From an uncultured Lactobacillus sp. (lineage in GTDB: Bacteria > Bacillota > Bacilli > Lactobacillales > Lactobacillaceae): DNA of 64,000 nt. Below are positions 35,993 through 45,254 of the stretch, one piece after another. The position numbers and the translations under genes were made by a program. The notes under the pieces are model-generated. The model ran no database searches, had not been told where the DNA came from, and worked only from the letters and a program-made list of their open reading frames with translations. The stretch spans positions 40,879 through 104,878 of the forward strand of contig CAOOYH010000004.1 of NCBI GenBank assembly GCA_948500755.1, given 5' to 3'. How positions within the stretch are numbered: position 1 is the first letter of the stretch; each line of letters begins with the position of its first letter.

Positions 35993-36063
35993 TTTCTAAA
36001 ATAAAGCTTATTGTAAAATAAAAGTAGTTAGACACTAAATTTAAGAAGGAAGTACTTAATACT

Positions 36064-37515
36064 ATGAAGAATATTCCAGTTGTAATGATTATTTTTGGTG
36101 GTAGTGGGGATTTGGCTCATCGAAAGTTGTACCCAGCTTTGTTCAATTTGTATGAACAAGGATTGATTCATGATAATTTTGCTGTAATTGGAACGGCTCG
36201 TCGCCCATGGTCACACGACTATTTGCGTCAACAAGTAGTTGATGCTGTTCATGAAACTCATAATGAGGTTGATGAAAACAGTTTAAAGAACTTTGCTAGC
36301 CATTTCTACTATCAATCTCATGATGTTACTAATGTTGAACACTATGAAACTTTGAAGAATTTGGCTCAAGAGCTTGATGATCGTTATAGCGCTCAAGGCA
36401 ATAGATTGTTCTACATGGCAATGGCGCCACGCTTCTTTGGGACTATTGCAACCCATATTAATGATCAAAAGTTAACTGGTAGCGGCTTTAATAGAATTGT
36501 TGTTGAAAAGCCATTTGGTCGTGATTTGAAGTCAGCTGAAGAATTAAATAAGCAAATTACTGCTTCATTCAAAGAAGATGAAATCTTTAGAATTGATCAC
36601 TACTTGGGTAAAGAAATGATTCAAAATATCTTGCCACTTCGTTTTACCAATCCATTAATTAAAAATATTTGGAATAGTGACAACATCAAGAATATTCAAG
36701 TTACCTTGGCTGAAAGACTTGGTGTTGAAGCTCGTGGTGAATATTATGAAACCTCAGGTGCCCTTCGCGATATGGTTCAAAACCACATTTTCCAAATTAT
36801 TACCTTGTTGGCAATGCCAGAACCTAAGGCAATTGACGCCGAAAGTATCCACCAAGCCAAACAAGAGTTGCTTGATAGTTTAGTTATTCCAACCCCAGAA
36901 GATGTAAAGAAGCACTTTGTGCGGGGCCAATATGCGGGTAGTGATACTACTTTTGCTTATCGTAAAGAACCTAAGGTTGATGAAAATTCAACTACTGAAA
37001 CTTTCGTTGCTGGTGAAACTAAATTCAAGAAGGGTCCTGTTAAAGATGTCCCAATCTACTTTAGAACTGGTAAGGAATTTAAGGAAAAGAAAAACCGTAT
37101 TGATATTGTTTTAAAGCATGCTAATACCCCATATGGTGGTGTACATTCAAACAATATTACGATTGAAATCGATCCTCAAAGTAAGCTTTACATTACTATC
37201 AATGGTAAGAAGATTGATACAGACGGCATCCGGCGTGAAAACTTAACCTACGCCTTTTCAAAAGAGGAGATGGCCAAGGTTCCAGATGGTTATGAAAGAT
37301 TGCTTCATGACGTCTTCGTTAATGATTCGACCAACTTTACTCATTGGGCAGAATTAAAGAGATACTGGGAATTTATTGATGCAGTTGAAGATGCCTGGAA
37401 GAAAGAAAACGAAGCTGGCAACCCGGATATTGTTCAATATCCTCCATACAGAATGGGACCAAAAGAAGCTGATCGCATTTTTGAATCTCCAACTGGACAT
37501 TGGATTTATGAGTAA
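36064..37515 (+). CDS. zwf: Glucose-6-phosphate 1-dehydrogenase
   Basis: A 483-residue enzyme that oxidises glucose-6-phosphate with NADP+, first step of the pentose phosphate pathway. The nucleotide site GGSGDLAHRKLYPAL (about 11-25), EKPFGRDL (about 160) and the active-site motif RIDHYLGKEM (about 178) are intact. Its last codons overlap the start of dinB by 8 bases, so both are translated together. Confidence 0.96.
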   Translation: MKNIPVVMIIFGGSGDLAHRKLYPALFNLYEQGLIHDNFAVIGTARRPWSHDYLRQQVVDAVHETHNEVDENSLKNFASHFYYQSHDVTNVEHYETLKNLAQELDDRYSAQGNRLFYMAMAPRFFGTIATHINDQKLTGSGFNRIVVEKPFGRDLKSAEELNKQITASFKEDEIFRIDHYLGKEMIQNILPLRFTNPLIKNIWNSDNIKNIQVTLAERLGVEARGEYYETSGALRDMVQNHIFQIITLLAMPEPKAIDAESIHQAKQELLDSLVIPTPEDVKKHFVRGQYAGSDTTFAYRKEPKVDENSTTETFVAGETKFKKGPVKDVPIYFRTGKEFKEKKNRIDIVLKHANTPYGGVHSNNITIEIDPQSKLYITINGKKIDTDGIRRENLTYAFSKEEMAKVPDGYERLLHDVFVNDSTNFTHWAELKRYWEFIDAVEDAWKKENEAGNPDIVQYPPYRMGPKEADRIFESPTGHWIYE

Positions 37516-38644
37516 GATAGATCATTCAGAAAATTTATTACCTAAAAATGACATCCATCGTCGGATTATCCATCTCGACATGGATGCCTTTTACGCTTCT
37601 GTAGAAATGCGTGATCACCCTGAATATCGCCATAAGGCTTTAATTATTGCTCGTGATCCGCGTAAACATAATGGTCACGGAGTAATTACTACCGCAAATT
37701 ATTTTGCTCGTCAATATGGAGTTGGAAGTGCGATGCCAGCTATTAAAGCTATAAAAAGGATCCCATCCGATAAGTTAGTCTTTTTGCCACCTAATTTTGA
37801 AAAATATCGAGCAGTTTCAGCCCAAGTTCACAAAATTATGCATGAAGTTACTGATCGAGTGGAATCAGTGGCTTTAGATGAAGCATATTTAGATGTAACT
37901 GAAAACAAGCTCGGCGATTATACAGCAATCGAACTTGGCAATTATATGCAAAAAAAGATTTATGAAGAATTGAAATTAACCTGTTCATTTGGAGTAAGTT
38001 ACAATAAGTTTTTAGCTAAAATGGGCTCTGAATATGCCAAGCCTTTTGGAAAAACTGTTGTCTTGCCAGATGAAGCTTTAGATTTTTTGGGGATGCAAGA
38101 CATTAAAAAATTTCCTGGAATTGGTAAGAAAACTCAAGAGATTTTACGTCAAATGGGGATTAATACCGGTTCCGATTTACAAAAACAAAGTGTACGTTTC
38201 TTAATTGATCGCTTTAAAAAGCAGGGCTATGTTTTAGCAATGCACTCGCGCGGAATTGATTTGAGCCCAGTTCAAGGCGAACGCCAACGTAAGTCAATTG
38301 GGAAGGAACATACTTTTGAGCCTTTAATCTTTGACCAGCAAAAAGCACTAACTAATTTGCGAATATTTAGTAGAGAAGTTGCAGAAGCATTAAATAAGCA
38401 AAGTTTGTCGACAAAGTGTGTGGTTTTGAAGATTAGAGATGCGGATTTTAGGACGATGACACGAAGAAAAATGCTCAAACATCCTACTCAAAATAGCCAT
38501 GTCATTTTTGATCTAGCACGAGAGATGTTTTTGGCGTTGCCGGAATTTTTAAATATTGGAATTCGTCTTTTAGGAGTTTCTGCAACAAATTTGGAACAAG
38601 AATCATATTCACAAATTAATTTGTTCAATGCGATAGAAGACTAA
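37508..38644 (+). CDS. dinB: DNA polymerase IV (Y family)
   Basis: A 378-residue translesion polymerase. The catalytic carboxylates lie in HLDMDAFYASVEMR (about 25) and VALDEAYLDVTE (about 122). A helix-hairpin-helix thumb (FPGIGKKTQEILRQMG) and the little-finger domain follow. The ATG at 37508 overlaps the zwf stop (8 bases) and gives the normal length. No beta-clamp motif is unambiguous; a QINLFN tail near residue 371 (QxxLF) fits one. Confidence 0.95.
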   Translation: MSKIDHSENLLPKNDIHRRIIHLDMDAFYASVEMRDHPEYRHKALIIARDPRKHNGHGVITTANYFARQYGVGSAMPAIKAIKRIPSDKLVFLPPNFEKYRAVSAQVHKIMHEVTDRVESVALDEAYLDVTENKLGDYTAIELGNYMQKKIYEELKLTCSFGVSYNKFLAKMGSEYAKPFGKTVVLPDEALDFLGMQDIKKFPGIGKKTQEILRQMGINTGSDLQKQSVRFLIDRFKKQGYVLAMHSRGIDLSPVQGERQRKSIGKEHTFEPLIFDQQKALTNLRIFSREVAEALNKQSLSTKCVVLKIRDADFRTMTRRKMLKHPTQNSHVIFDLAREMFLALPEFLNIGIRLLGVSATNLEQESYSQINLFNAIED

Positions 38645-38702
38645 CTTGGCTCATTTTTTGGTAAACTAGTAGTAGAACAGACTCAAGGAAGGGAAGAAAA
38701 TC

Positions 38703-39656
38703 ATGAGTAGTTTTGATGACGTTTATGAAAAAATATTACAATATCCAACAATTATAATTCACCGTCACACCAGTCCAGATCCAGATGCAATTGGTTCACA
38801 AGCTGGTTTGGCACGTTCACTAAGCGAAAAGTTTCCTGAAAAGAAGATTCTTTGTGCTGGTGAAAATGATGAAGGCGATTTAGCTTGGATCAATCACATG
38901 GATGAAGTAAAGGCAGCTGATTATAAAGGCGCTTTAGTAATTACTACTGATACCGCAAATACTCCACGTATTTCTAACAAGCTTTATGACCAAGGTGACT
39001 TTTTGATTAAGATCGACCACCACCCAGACGTTGATCCATATGCGGATATGAGTTACGTTGATCCTGATGCGCCAGCAGCTTGTCAAATCATTGTTGACTT
39101 TATTAATAAAGAAAACTTACCAATGAATAAGGAAATTGCTTATCCACTTTACGCAGGGCTTGTGGGTGATACTGGACGTTTTATGTATCCTGAAACTTCA
39201 GCTCATACTTTTGAAGTTGCGGCAGAACTTGCGGCAACGGGTATTAACATTACTGAAATTGCCCGTCGCTTGAGCGATGTAACTTTTGAACAAGCTAAGC
39301 TTCAAGCTATGGTTCTTGAAAACATGACTGTTAAAGATGGAGCTGCTTATGCTGTACTTACTCAAGATGACTTGAAGAAGTTAGGTGTAAATTATGAACA
39401 AACTTCAGTCGCAGTTTCTACACCAGGTAGAATCAAGGATATCTTAGCTTGGAATCTCTTTGTTCAAAAGCCAGATGGCACTTTCCGTGTTCACTACCGT
39501 TCAAAGGCCCCAGTTATTAACCAATTGGCCGAAAAGCACGATGGCGGCGGTCATGCTTTAGCATCTGGTGCAAATGCCAAGAATATGGATGAAGTTAAGC
39601 AAATATTTGATGAGTTAGTTGATGTAACTAAGAAGTATAAAGAGGAACATGAATAA
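38703..39656 (+). CDS. DHH/DHHA1 phosphoesterase (NrnA-like)
   Basis: A 317-residue enzyme of the NrnA type, which degrades nanoRNA/cyclic-di-nucleotide products and dephosphorylates pAp. The DHH catalytic block shows TSPDPDAIGSQ (about 22), TTDTANTPRI and IDHHPDVDPYADM (about 103). The DHHA1 block has HDGGGHALASGAN (about 279). It overlaps the helicase gene by 8 bases. Confidence 0.92.
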   Translation: MSSFDDVYEKILQYPTIIIHRHTSPDPDAIGSQAGLARSLSEKFPEKKILCAGENDEGDLAWINHMDEVKAADYKGALVITTDTANTPRISNKLYDQGDFLIKIDHHPDVDPYADMSYVDPDAPAACQIIVDFINKENLPMNKEIAYPLYAGLVGDTGRFMYPETSAHTFEVAAELAATGINITEIARRLSDVTFEQAKLQAMVLENMTVKDGAAYAVLTQDDLKKLGVNYEQTSVAVSTPGRIKDILAWNLFVQKPDGTFRVHYRSKAPVINQLAEKHDGGGHALASGANAKNMDEVKQIFDELVDVTKKYKEEHE

Positions 39657-41010
39657 TATTTTTACTGATTCAAGAATTAGACCAGAATTACAAACTGGTT
39701 TAAAGAAGATTCATTTTGATAAACCTACTAAGGTACAAGAAGAGGTTATTCCAGCTATGCTTTCTAACCAAAATGTAGTGGTCCAAGCTGCTACTGGTTC
39801 TGGAAAAACCCATGCTTATTTAGTACCTGTTTTAAATAAAATTGATGAAAACTCTGACTACGTTCAAGCTATTATCACTGCGCCAAGTCGAGAATTAGCT
39901 GATCAATTATATAAAGTAGCGCGTCAATTGCGTGATAACTCTGGCTTAGATATTTCAATTGAACACTTAGCTGGTGGAGTTGATCGTGAACGTCAATTAG
40001 AAAAAATTCAAAATAAGAAGCCACAACTGATTATTGCAACTCCCGGAAGACTCCTTGACTTTGTAGAAAAGAAGATTTTTAGTGTTGATCAAGTAAAAGT
40101 CTTTGTAATCGATGAAGCTGATATGACGCTAGATATGGGCTTCTTGGCAGACATCGATAAAGTTGCCTCTAAGCTTCCTAAGGATGTTTTGTTTGCGGCC
40201 TTTTCTGCAACTATTCCAGTTAAGCTTTCTAACTTTTTACGTAAATATATGGCTCATCCCGATGAAATCATTATTGATAATCCAGCAATTATTGCGCCAA
40301 CGATCAAAAATGATTTGCTTGATGTCGGTTCAAAAGATAAAAAGCGCGTTTTACAAGAGCTTTTGACCATGGGACAACCATATTTAGCCTTAGTTTTTGC
40401 GAATACTAAGCAAAAAGTTGATGAAATTACTGATTACTTGCAAAGTCAAGGGATGAAAGTAGCCAAAATTCACGGCGGAATTACCGAACGTGAAAGAAAG
40501 AGAACTTTGCGCCAAGTAGAACAAGGTCAATTCCAATACGTGGTAGCTAGTGACTTGGCTGCGCGCGGTCTTGATATTGATGGCGTTAGTTTGGTAATTA
40601 ATTACGAAGTTCCAAGAGATTTGGAATTTGTTATTCACCGAATTGGTCGTACTGGTCGAAATGGATTGTCAGGTCATGCCATTACTTTGATTCGTGAAGA
40701 AGAAATGGGCCGCATCGAAGAACTTGAAAAGATGGGCGTTCATTTTGACTTTGTAGAAATTAAAAATGGCGAACTGGTTCCTAGAAAGCACTATCGTCGT
40801 CGCGATAATCGCCAATCTAAGAACCGTAAGCTTGATACGAAGCTCGTTGGCTACGTTAAAAAAGAAAAGAGAAAACGTAAGCCCGGCTACAAGAAGAAGA
40901 TCAAGCGTGCCATTGCCGAAGATAATCGTCAAAAACGTAAGCTTGAACAACGTCATGAAATTAGAAAAGCTAAGCGCCAAAGAAAGCGTCGCCGTGAACA
41001 AGGACGTTGA
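39649..41010 (+). CDS. DEAD-box RNA helicase (CshB-like)
   Basis: A 453-residue RNA helicase. Motifs: QATGSGKTHAYL (about 43), PSRELADQ, DEADMTLDMGF (about 151), SATIP, and HRIGRTGRNGLSG (about 324). The last 70 residues are very basic (KKEKRKRKPGYKKKIKR), as in the CshB group that acts in ribosome assembly and mRNA decay. Its last 33 bases, including the TGA, are repeated at 42288-42320. Confidence 0.93.
   Translation: MNNIFTDSRIRPELQTGLKKIHFDKPTKVQEEVIPAMLSNQNVVVQAATGSGKTHAYLVPVLNKIDENSDYVQAIITAPSRELADQLYKVARQLRDNSGLDISIEHLAGGVDRERQLEKIQNKKPQLIIATPGRLLDFVEKKIFSVDQVKVFVIDEADMTLDMGFLADIDKVASKLPKDVLFAAFSATIPVKLSNFLRKYMAHPDEIIIDNPAIIAPTIKNDLLDVGSKDKKRVLQELLTMGQPYLALVFANTKQKVDEITDYLQSQGMKVAKIHGGITERERKRTLRQVEQGQFQYVVASDLAARGLDIDGVSLVINYEVPRDLEFVIHRIGRTGRNGLSGHAITLIREEEMGRIEELEKMGVHFDFVEIKNGELVPRKHYRRRDNRQSKNRKLDTKLVGYVKKEKRKRKPGYKKKIKRAIAEDNRQKRKLEQRHEIRKAKRQRKRRREQGR
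40978..41010 (+). repeat. Direct repeat copy 1: helicase 3' end
   Basis: Thirty-three bases up to and including the helicase stop codon are identical to 42288-42320. They bracket a 1,310-bp toxin/immunity cassette. Confidence 0.93.
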
Positions 41011-41099
41011 GATAATATCTGAATGAATAGCGGAGAAAATTTTCTCTGCTATTTTTATATAAAATATCTTCATATATAAATTTATTTTCTGAAAATTCA

Positions 41100-41143
41100 T
41101 TGACAAATATTATAATTTTAATAAAATAATATTAAAATTATAA
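41100..41143 (+). promoter_or_regulatory. Toxin-gene promoter with 13-bp palindrome
   Basis: -35 TTGACA (41100-41105), 16-bp spacer, -10 TAAAAT (41122-41127). Overlapping the -10, TTATAATTTTAAT (41110-41122) and ATTAAAATTATAA (41131-41143) form a perfect 13-bp inverted repeat with an 8-base gap. It may be an operator or leader hairpin. Confidence 0.6.
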
Positions 41144-41161
41144 ATGAAAGAGGAATAATAT

Positions 41162-41779
41162 ATGCGTTTTAGACATAAATTTAAAGTAGTTTCAGGATTT
41201 TTGATAGCTATACTTTCTCTTAGTATTACTACACCGGTTTTAGCAGATGCAAGTAATAATTCTCCTAGAGCGACTGATCTTGAAAAAGTTTCTAGATTAC
41301 AACAAAATAATAAAGAATTAACACAAGAAACGACTTTCTTACCTAATTTAGAAAGTAATATTAATAGCCAGACTTTTTTGGATAATAAAACTGTGGCTTC
41401 ACTTGCCAGAGATTCAATGTCCGGAATTGGAGGATCTGGCAGAGCTAACTGGGGAGGCTTAGGCGCTGCTGGAGGAGCCGCAATTGTTTATATAGGTGGT
41501 CGTGCTTATAAAAATGGCGTCCAGATACATCGAGCTGAAAGAAAAATTTCAAACAAAGTTTTAAAAGATAATAATCATGTTGATTTAGGGAAATTTCATG
41601 GGAGCGGCAATTATAAAACTGGACCTAAAGGGTACCATTTAGAAAAAGATCGTGCGGCTGGTAAACCTACTGCTCATAATGGCGGTGCAAATGGTAGCTA
41701 CTGGAAATTATATGATCGTAATAGTAAAGTTGCTTCTGTAAATAAAAATGGAAAGATTTTAAAGCATTATAAAAAATGA
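41162..41779 (+). CDS. Secreted toxin-like protein (polymorphic-toxin-like C terminus)
   Basis: A 205-residue secreted protein. The signal peptide (about 1-29) ends ITTPVLA-D. A linker (30-85) and a glycine-rich hydrophobic stretch (GGLGAAGGAAIVYIGG, about 98-113) follow. The last 70 residues form a compact basic domain: GKFHGSGNYKTGPKGYHLEKD, then HNGGANGSYWKLYDRNSKVA and the ending VNKNGKILKHYKK. This pattern recalls nuclease-type C-terminal domains of polymorphic toxins, with candidate catalytic residues in YHLEKD and the following His. The next gene overlaps by 4 bases (ATGA), typical of toxin-immunity pairs. Family assignment is inferred. Confidence 0.6.
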   Translation: MRFRHKFKVVSGFLIAILSLSITTPVLADASNNSPRATDLEKVSRLQQNNKELTQETTFLPNLESNINSQTFLDNKTVASLARDSMSGIGGSGRANWGGLGAAGGAAIVYIGGRAYKNGVQIHRAERKISNKVLKDNNHVDLGKFHGSGNYKTGPKGYHLEKDRAAGKPTAHNGGANGSYWKLYDRNSKVASVNKNGKILKHYKK

Positions 41780-42246
41780 TTACTCAGAACCAAATTAATT
41801 ATTATGAAGATAACACGCCTAATTATTTCGTAGTTATTGGAGTAGATGGCTACAATTCTATAGCTAAAAATTATAGTTATTTTGATGATTATTATCTACC
41901 GAAATTAGTAGAGAAAGTTACTTTAATCAGTATGTTATTGCTGTCGTGGTATTCGGCAGAAATTGCTTTTCATACAGATGATGAAGAATCGGAACTGTAT
42001 AAATATAATAGTAAAGAACTTACTGCAGAAGATGTAGCTGTTCTCGTTAAATTGATTTCAGCTAGTATGCATCATAATGGATATATCCATTTTCTGTTTA
42101 AAGATGATGAGGGAGAAGAGTTCATGATGTATATTTATGGTGATTCAACAATCGGCTTTTGTAATATGACGGTAAAAACAAAAGAATACGTTGAGGCGCA
42201 AGTAAATAAGCAAGGATTATCATTAATGCTTGATGAAAGTAAATAA
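41776..42246 (+). CDS. Likely immunity protein for the upstream toxin
   Basis: A 156-residue strongly acidic cytosolic protein with no signal peptide. It starts inside the toxin stop codon (ATGA overlap), the classic coupling of toxin and immunity genes. Acidic charge suits binding of the basic toxin domain. Segments such as YYEDNTPNYFVVIGVDGYN and HFLFKDDEGEEFMMYI recall immunity families of polymorphic toxins, but no family can be named. Confidence 0.55.
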   Translation: MITQNQINYYEDNTPNYFVVIGVDGYNSIAKNYSYFDDYYLPKLVEKVTLISMLLLSWYSAEIAFHTDDEESELYKYNSKELTAEDVAVLVKLISASMHHNGYIHFLFKDDEGEEFMMYIYGDSTIGFCNMTVKTKEYVEAQVNKQGLSLMLDESK

Positions 42247-42287
42247 TCAGGATGTTAACTATTGTAAATTTTTTATCGATTGTTTTT

Positions 42288-42320
42288 CAAAGAAAGCGTC
42301 GCCGTGAACAAGGACGTTGA
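42288..42320 (+). repeat. Direct repeat copy 2: helicase 3' end
   Basis: Identical over 33 bases to 40978-41010. The first bases beyond it, with its own last ones, complete the TTGACA (42317-42322) of the alaS promoter. Confidence 0.93.
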
Positions 42321-42344
42321 CAAAAAACGAGCAAGTAGTACAAT
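42317..42344 (+). promoter_or_regulatory. alaS promoter
   Basis: -35 TTGACA (42317-42322), 16-bp spacer, -10 TACAAT (42339-42344). The -35 overlaps the end of the direct repeat. Confidence 0.75.
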
Positions 42345-42349
42345 TATTT

Positions 42350-42545
42350 TCAGCTTAAGATATGTCTTTTAAATGTATATTTCAAAGAGAGAGCTGAAGG
42401 GTGAGAAAAGCTTAATATACTTTAACAAGATGCTCCTTTAAGTTTTCAATTAAGATAATTAAGAGGTAACAAGCACTGTTGCAATCAAGGTGGTACCGCG
42501 TGAATTTGCGTCCTTGAATTAAGCAATGGTGTTTTTTATTTTATT
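42350..42545 (+). promoter_or_regulatory. T-box leader of alaS
   Basis: The T-box core GGTGGTACCGCG (around 42490-42501) is followed by a large terminator stem: CACTGTTGC...CAAGG pairs with CCTTG...GCAATGGTG and a run of six T ends it near 42540. Stem I sequences with GCT (alanine) triplets lie in GAGAGAGCTGAAGG. Uncharged tRNA-Ala should switch on alaS. This fills the gap between the toxin cassette and alaS. Confidence 0.93.
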
Positions 42546-42562
42546 TTAGGGAGATAAAAAAT

Positions 42563-45202
42563 ATGAAGAAACTAACTAGTTCTGAGTTTCGTCAGATGTT
42601 TTTAGACTTTTTCAAAGATCATGGTCACATGATTATGCCTAGTGCATCACTTATTCCAGAAGACGACCCAACTCTTTTATGGATTAACTCTGGGGTTGCT
42701 ACTATGAAGAAGTACTTCGATGGTTCAGTTGTGCCTAAGAACCACCGAATTACTAGTTCACAAAAGTCAATTAGAACTAATGATATCGAAAATGTTGGTA
42801 AGACTGCTCGTCACCAAACTTTCTTTGAAATGCTTGGTAACTTTTCTGTCGGTGACTACTTTAGAGATGAAGCTATTCCTTGGGCATGGGAATTTTTAAC
42901 TAGTCCTGATTGGCTTGGTTTACCAAAGGAAAAGCTTTACTGTACTGTTTATCCAAAAGATGAAGACTCATTCAAGGTTTGGGTAAAAGCAGGGATGCCA
43001 GAAGATCATATCGTGAAGCTTGAAGATAACTTCTGGGATATTGGTGAAGGTCCATGTGGTCCTGATACTGAAATTTTCTACGATCGTGGTCAAGAAAACA
43101 ATGATGTTGCTGAAGACGATCCAGAAAACTTCCCAGGTGGTGAAAATGCTCGTTACCTTGAAATTTGGAACATTGTATTTTCACAATACAACCACTTGCC
43201 AAACGGTAAGTACGTTGATCAACCTCATAAGAACATCGATACCGGTATGGGTCTTGAACGTGTACTTTCAATTTTGCAAGATGCACCAACTAACTTTGAA
43301 ACTGACTTGTTCTTGCCAATCATTCACGCTACTGAAGAAATGACTGACGGTAAGAAATACGGTGAAAATGATGAAGATACCACTGCATTTAAGATTATTG
43401 CTGACCACGTTCGTGCAGTAAGTTTTGCGATTGCTGATGGTGCTCTTCCTTCAAACTCTGGCCGTGGTTACGTTTTACGTCGTTTGATCCGTCGTGCTGA
43501 TTTAAATGGTCAACGTCTTGGTATCAAGGGAGCTTTCCTTTACAAGCTTGTTCCAGTTGTTGGTAAAATTATGGAAAGCCACTATCCAGAAGTTAGGGAC
43601 CAACAAGGATTCATTCAAAACGTTATTCAAAACGAAGAAGAAAGATTCCAATCGACTCTTGATACTGGTTTGAGTTTGCTTGATGATTTAATTGATAAAG
43701 CTCAAAATTCAGAAGAAAAGACTATTTCTGGTAAAGATGCCTTTAAGATGTTTGATACTTATGGTTTCCCATATGAATTGACTTTTGAATCTGCACAAGA
43801 TGCGGGCTTAAATGTTGATAAAGATGGCTTTGATAAGGAAATGCAAGCTCAAAAAGATCGTGCCAGAAAGGCACGTGGTGACTTGCAATCAATGGGTTCA
43901 CAAGATTTAACTTTAATGAACTTAAAGGATAAGTCAGAATTTGAATATGGCGTTTATGAAGAACCACACGCTAAATTGATTGATATTGTTGTTGATGACA
44001 AGTTAGTTGATAAAGCTGAAGGTGAACAAGCTACCTTAGTCTTTGATAAAACTCCATTTTACGCAGAACGTGGTGGACAAGTAGCTGATCATGGTGATAT
44101 TTACAACCAAGATGGCGAATTAGTAGCTAAAGTTACTGATGTTCAACATGCACCAAATGATCAAAACTTACACTTTGTTGATGTGATTTTGCCACTTGAA
44201 AAGGGTCAAGAATACGTTCTTAAGATTGACAAGGAACGTCGTGAAGGTCTTCGTCATTCTCACACTGCAACTCACTTGCTTCATGCAGCTCTTCGTCAAG
44301 TATTAGGCGATCATACTCACCAAGCTGGTTCACTTGTAGAACCTGATTACTTAAGATTTGACTTTACTGCTATGGATCCAATGACTCCACGTGAACTCAA
44401 GTCAGTTGAAGAATTGGTAAACCAAAAAATTTGGGAAGCTATCAATGTAGAAACTACTATTACTGATCCAGAAACTGGCCGTAAGATGGGTGCCTTAGCC
44501 TTGTTTAATGGTAAATATGGTGACAAGGTTCGTGTAGTTCAAATAGATGACTTTTCAACTGAATTTTGTGGAGGAACTCATTGTTCTAACACTAGCCAAA
44601 TTGGTATTTTCAAGATCACTTCTGAATCTGCAGTTGGTGCAGGAATGCGTAGAATTGAAGCTGTAACTTCTAAGAAGGCTTACGAATACTTAGCAGAACG
44701 TTCAAGCTTACTTGATGATATTCAAGAAGAAGTTAAAGCAACTAAGGCTGAAAATATTATCGATAAGATTGATTCACTTGAAAGTGACTTGCACGACAGC
44801 CAAAAGCAAGTTGAAGAATTAAACAAGCAAATCAATAGCGCTAAGTCAAAAGACTTGTTTAACAATGTGAAGGATGTTAACGATCTTACTGTTATTGCAG
44901 AAGTAGCTGATGTAGATGGAATGAAGGACTTACGTGAACTTGCTGATAATTGGAAGAGTTCAAATAAGTCAGATGTTTTAGTATTAGCGGCTGAAAATGA
45001 TGGTAAAGCTAACATGATTATCAGCTTGGGCGATAAGGCCTTGGAAAAGGGTCTTAAGGCTGGAGATTTGATTAAAATCGCTGCCCCAATCTTTGGCGGT
45101 GGCGGCGGTGGTCGTCCAAACATGGCTCAAGCTGGTGGTAAGAAGCCAGAAGGTTTAAATGACGCTATTGAAGCTGTAATTAATGAAATTTCTAAAAATT
45201 AA
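42563..45202 (+). CDS. alaS: Alanine-tRNA ligase
   Basis: An 879-residue class II synthetase. It carries the N-terminal FLDFFKDHGHMIMPSASLIP motif and aminoacylation core, the editing domain with HTATHLLHAALR (about 560) and FCGGTHCSNTSQIG (about 670), and the C-Ala domain ending IFGGGGGGRPNMAQAGG. It is regulated by the T-box leader just upstream. Confidence 0.97.
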   Translation: MKKLTSSEFRQMFLDFFKDHGHMIMPSASLIPEDDPTLLWINSGVATMKKYFDGSVVPKNHRITSSQKSIRTNDIENVGKTARHQTFFEMLGNFSVGDYFRDEAIPWAWEFLTSPDWLGLPKEKLYCTVYPKDEDSFKVWVKAGMPEDHIVKLEDNFWDIGEGPCGPDTEIFYDRGQENNDVAEDDPENFPGGENARYLEIWNIVFSQYNHLPNGKYVDQPHKNIDTGMGLERVLSILQDAPTNFETDLFLPIIHATEEMTDGKKYGENDEDTTAFKIIADHVRAVSFAIADGALPSNSGRGYVLRRLIRRADLNGQRLGIKGAFLYKLVPVVGKIMESHYPEVRDQQGFIQNVIQNEEERFQSTLDTGLSLLDDLIDKAQNSEEKTISGKDAFKMFDTYGFPYELTFESAQDAGLNVDKDGFDKEMQAQKDRARKARGDLQSMGSQDLTLMNLKDKSEFEYGVYEEPHAKLIDIVVDDKLVDKAEGEQATLVFDKTPFYAERGGQVADHGDIYNQDGELVAKVTDVQHAPNDQNLHFVDVILPLEKGQEYVLKIDKERREGLRHSHTATHLLHAALRQVLGDHTHQAGSLVEPDYLRFDFTAMDPMTPRELKSVEELVNQKIWEAINVETTITDPETGRKMGALALFNGKYGDKVRVVQIDDFSTEFCGGTHCSNTSQIGIFKITSESAVGAGMRRIEAVTSKKAYEYLAERSSLLDDIQEEVKATKAENIIDKIDSLESDLHDSQKQVEELNKQINSAKSKDLFNNVKDVNDLTVIAEVADVDGMKDLRELADNWKSSNKSDVLVLAAENDGKANMIISLGDKALEKGLKAGDLIKIAAPIFGGGGGGRPNMAQAGGKKPEGLNDAIEAVINEISKN

Positions 45203-45254
45203 TTAATTGAGTTTAATTCTTTTTTCAAGTAAAATTGTGACAGGAGGAATAATT

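Noticed and set aside
37376-37507. N-terminal extension of DinB
   Set aside because: It lies within zwf in another frame; the family N terminus begins at 37508.
38272-38478. Short minus-strand frame in dinB
   Set aside because: No ribosome-binding site or homology pattern; shadow of the polymerase gene.
40669-41106. A 145-codon minus-strand frame over the helicase C terminus
   Set aside because: Antisense of the Lys/Arg-rich tail; no start signal and no recognisable fold.
44722-45123. A 133-codon minus-strand frame within alaS
   Set aside because: Strong codon bias and conserved domains on the plus strand; the frame is a shadow.
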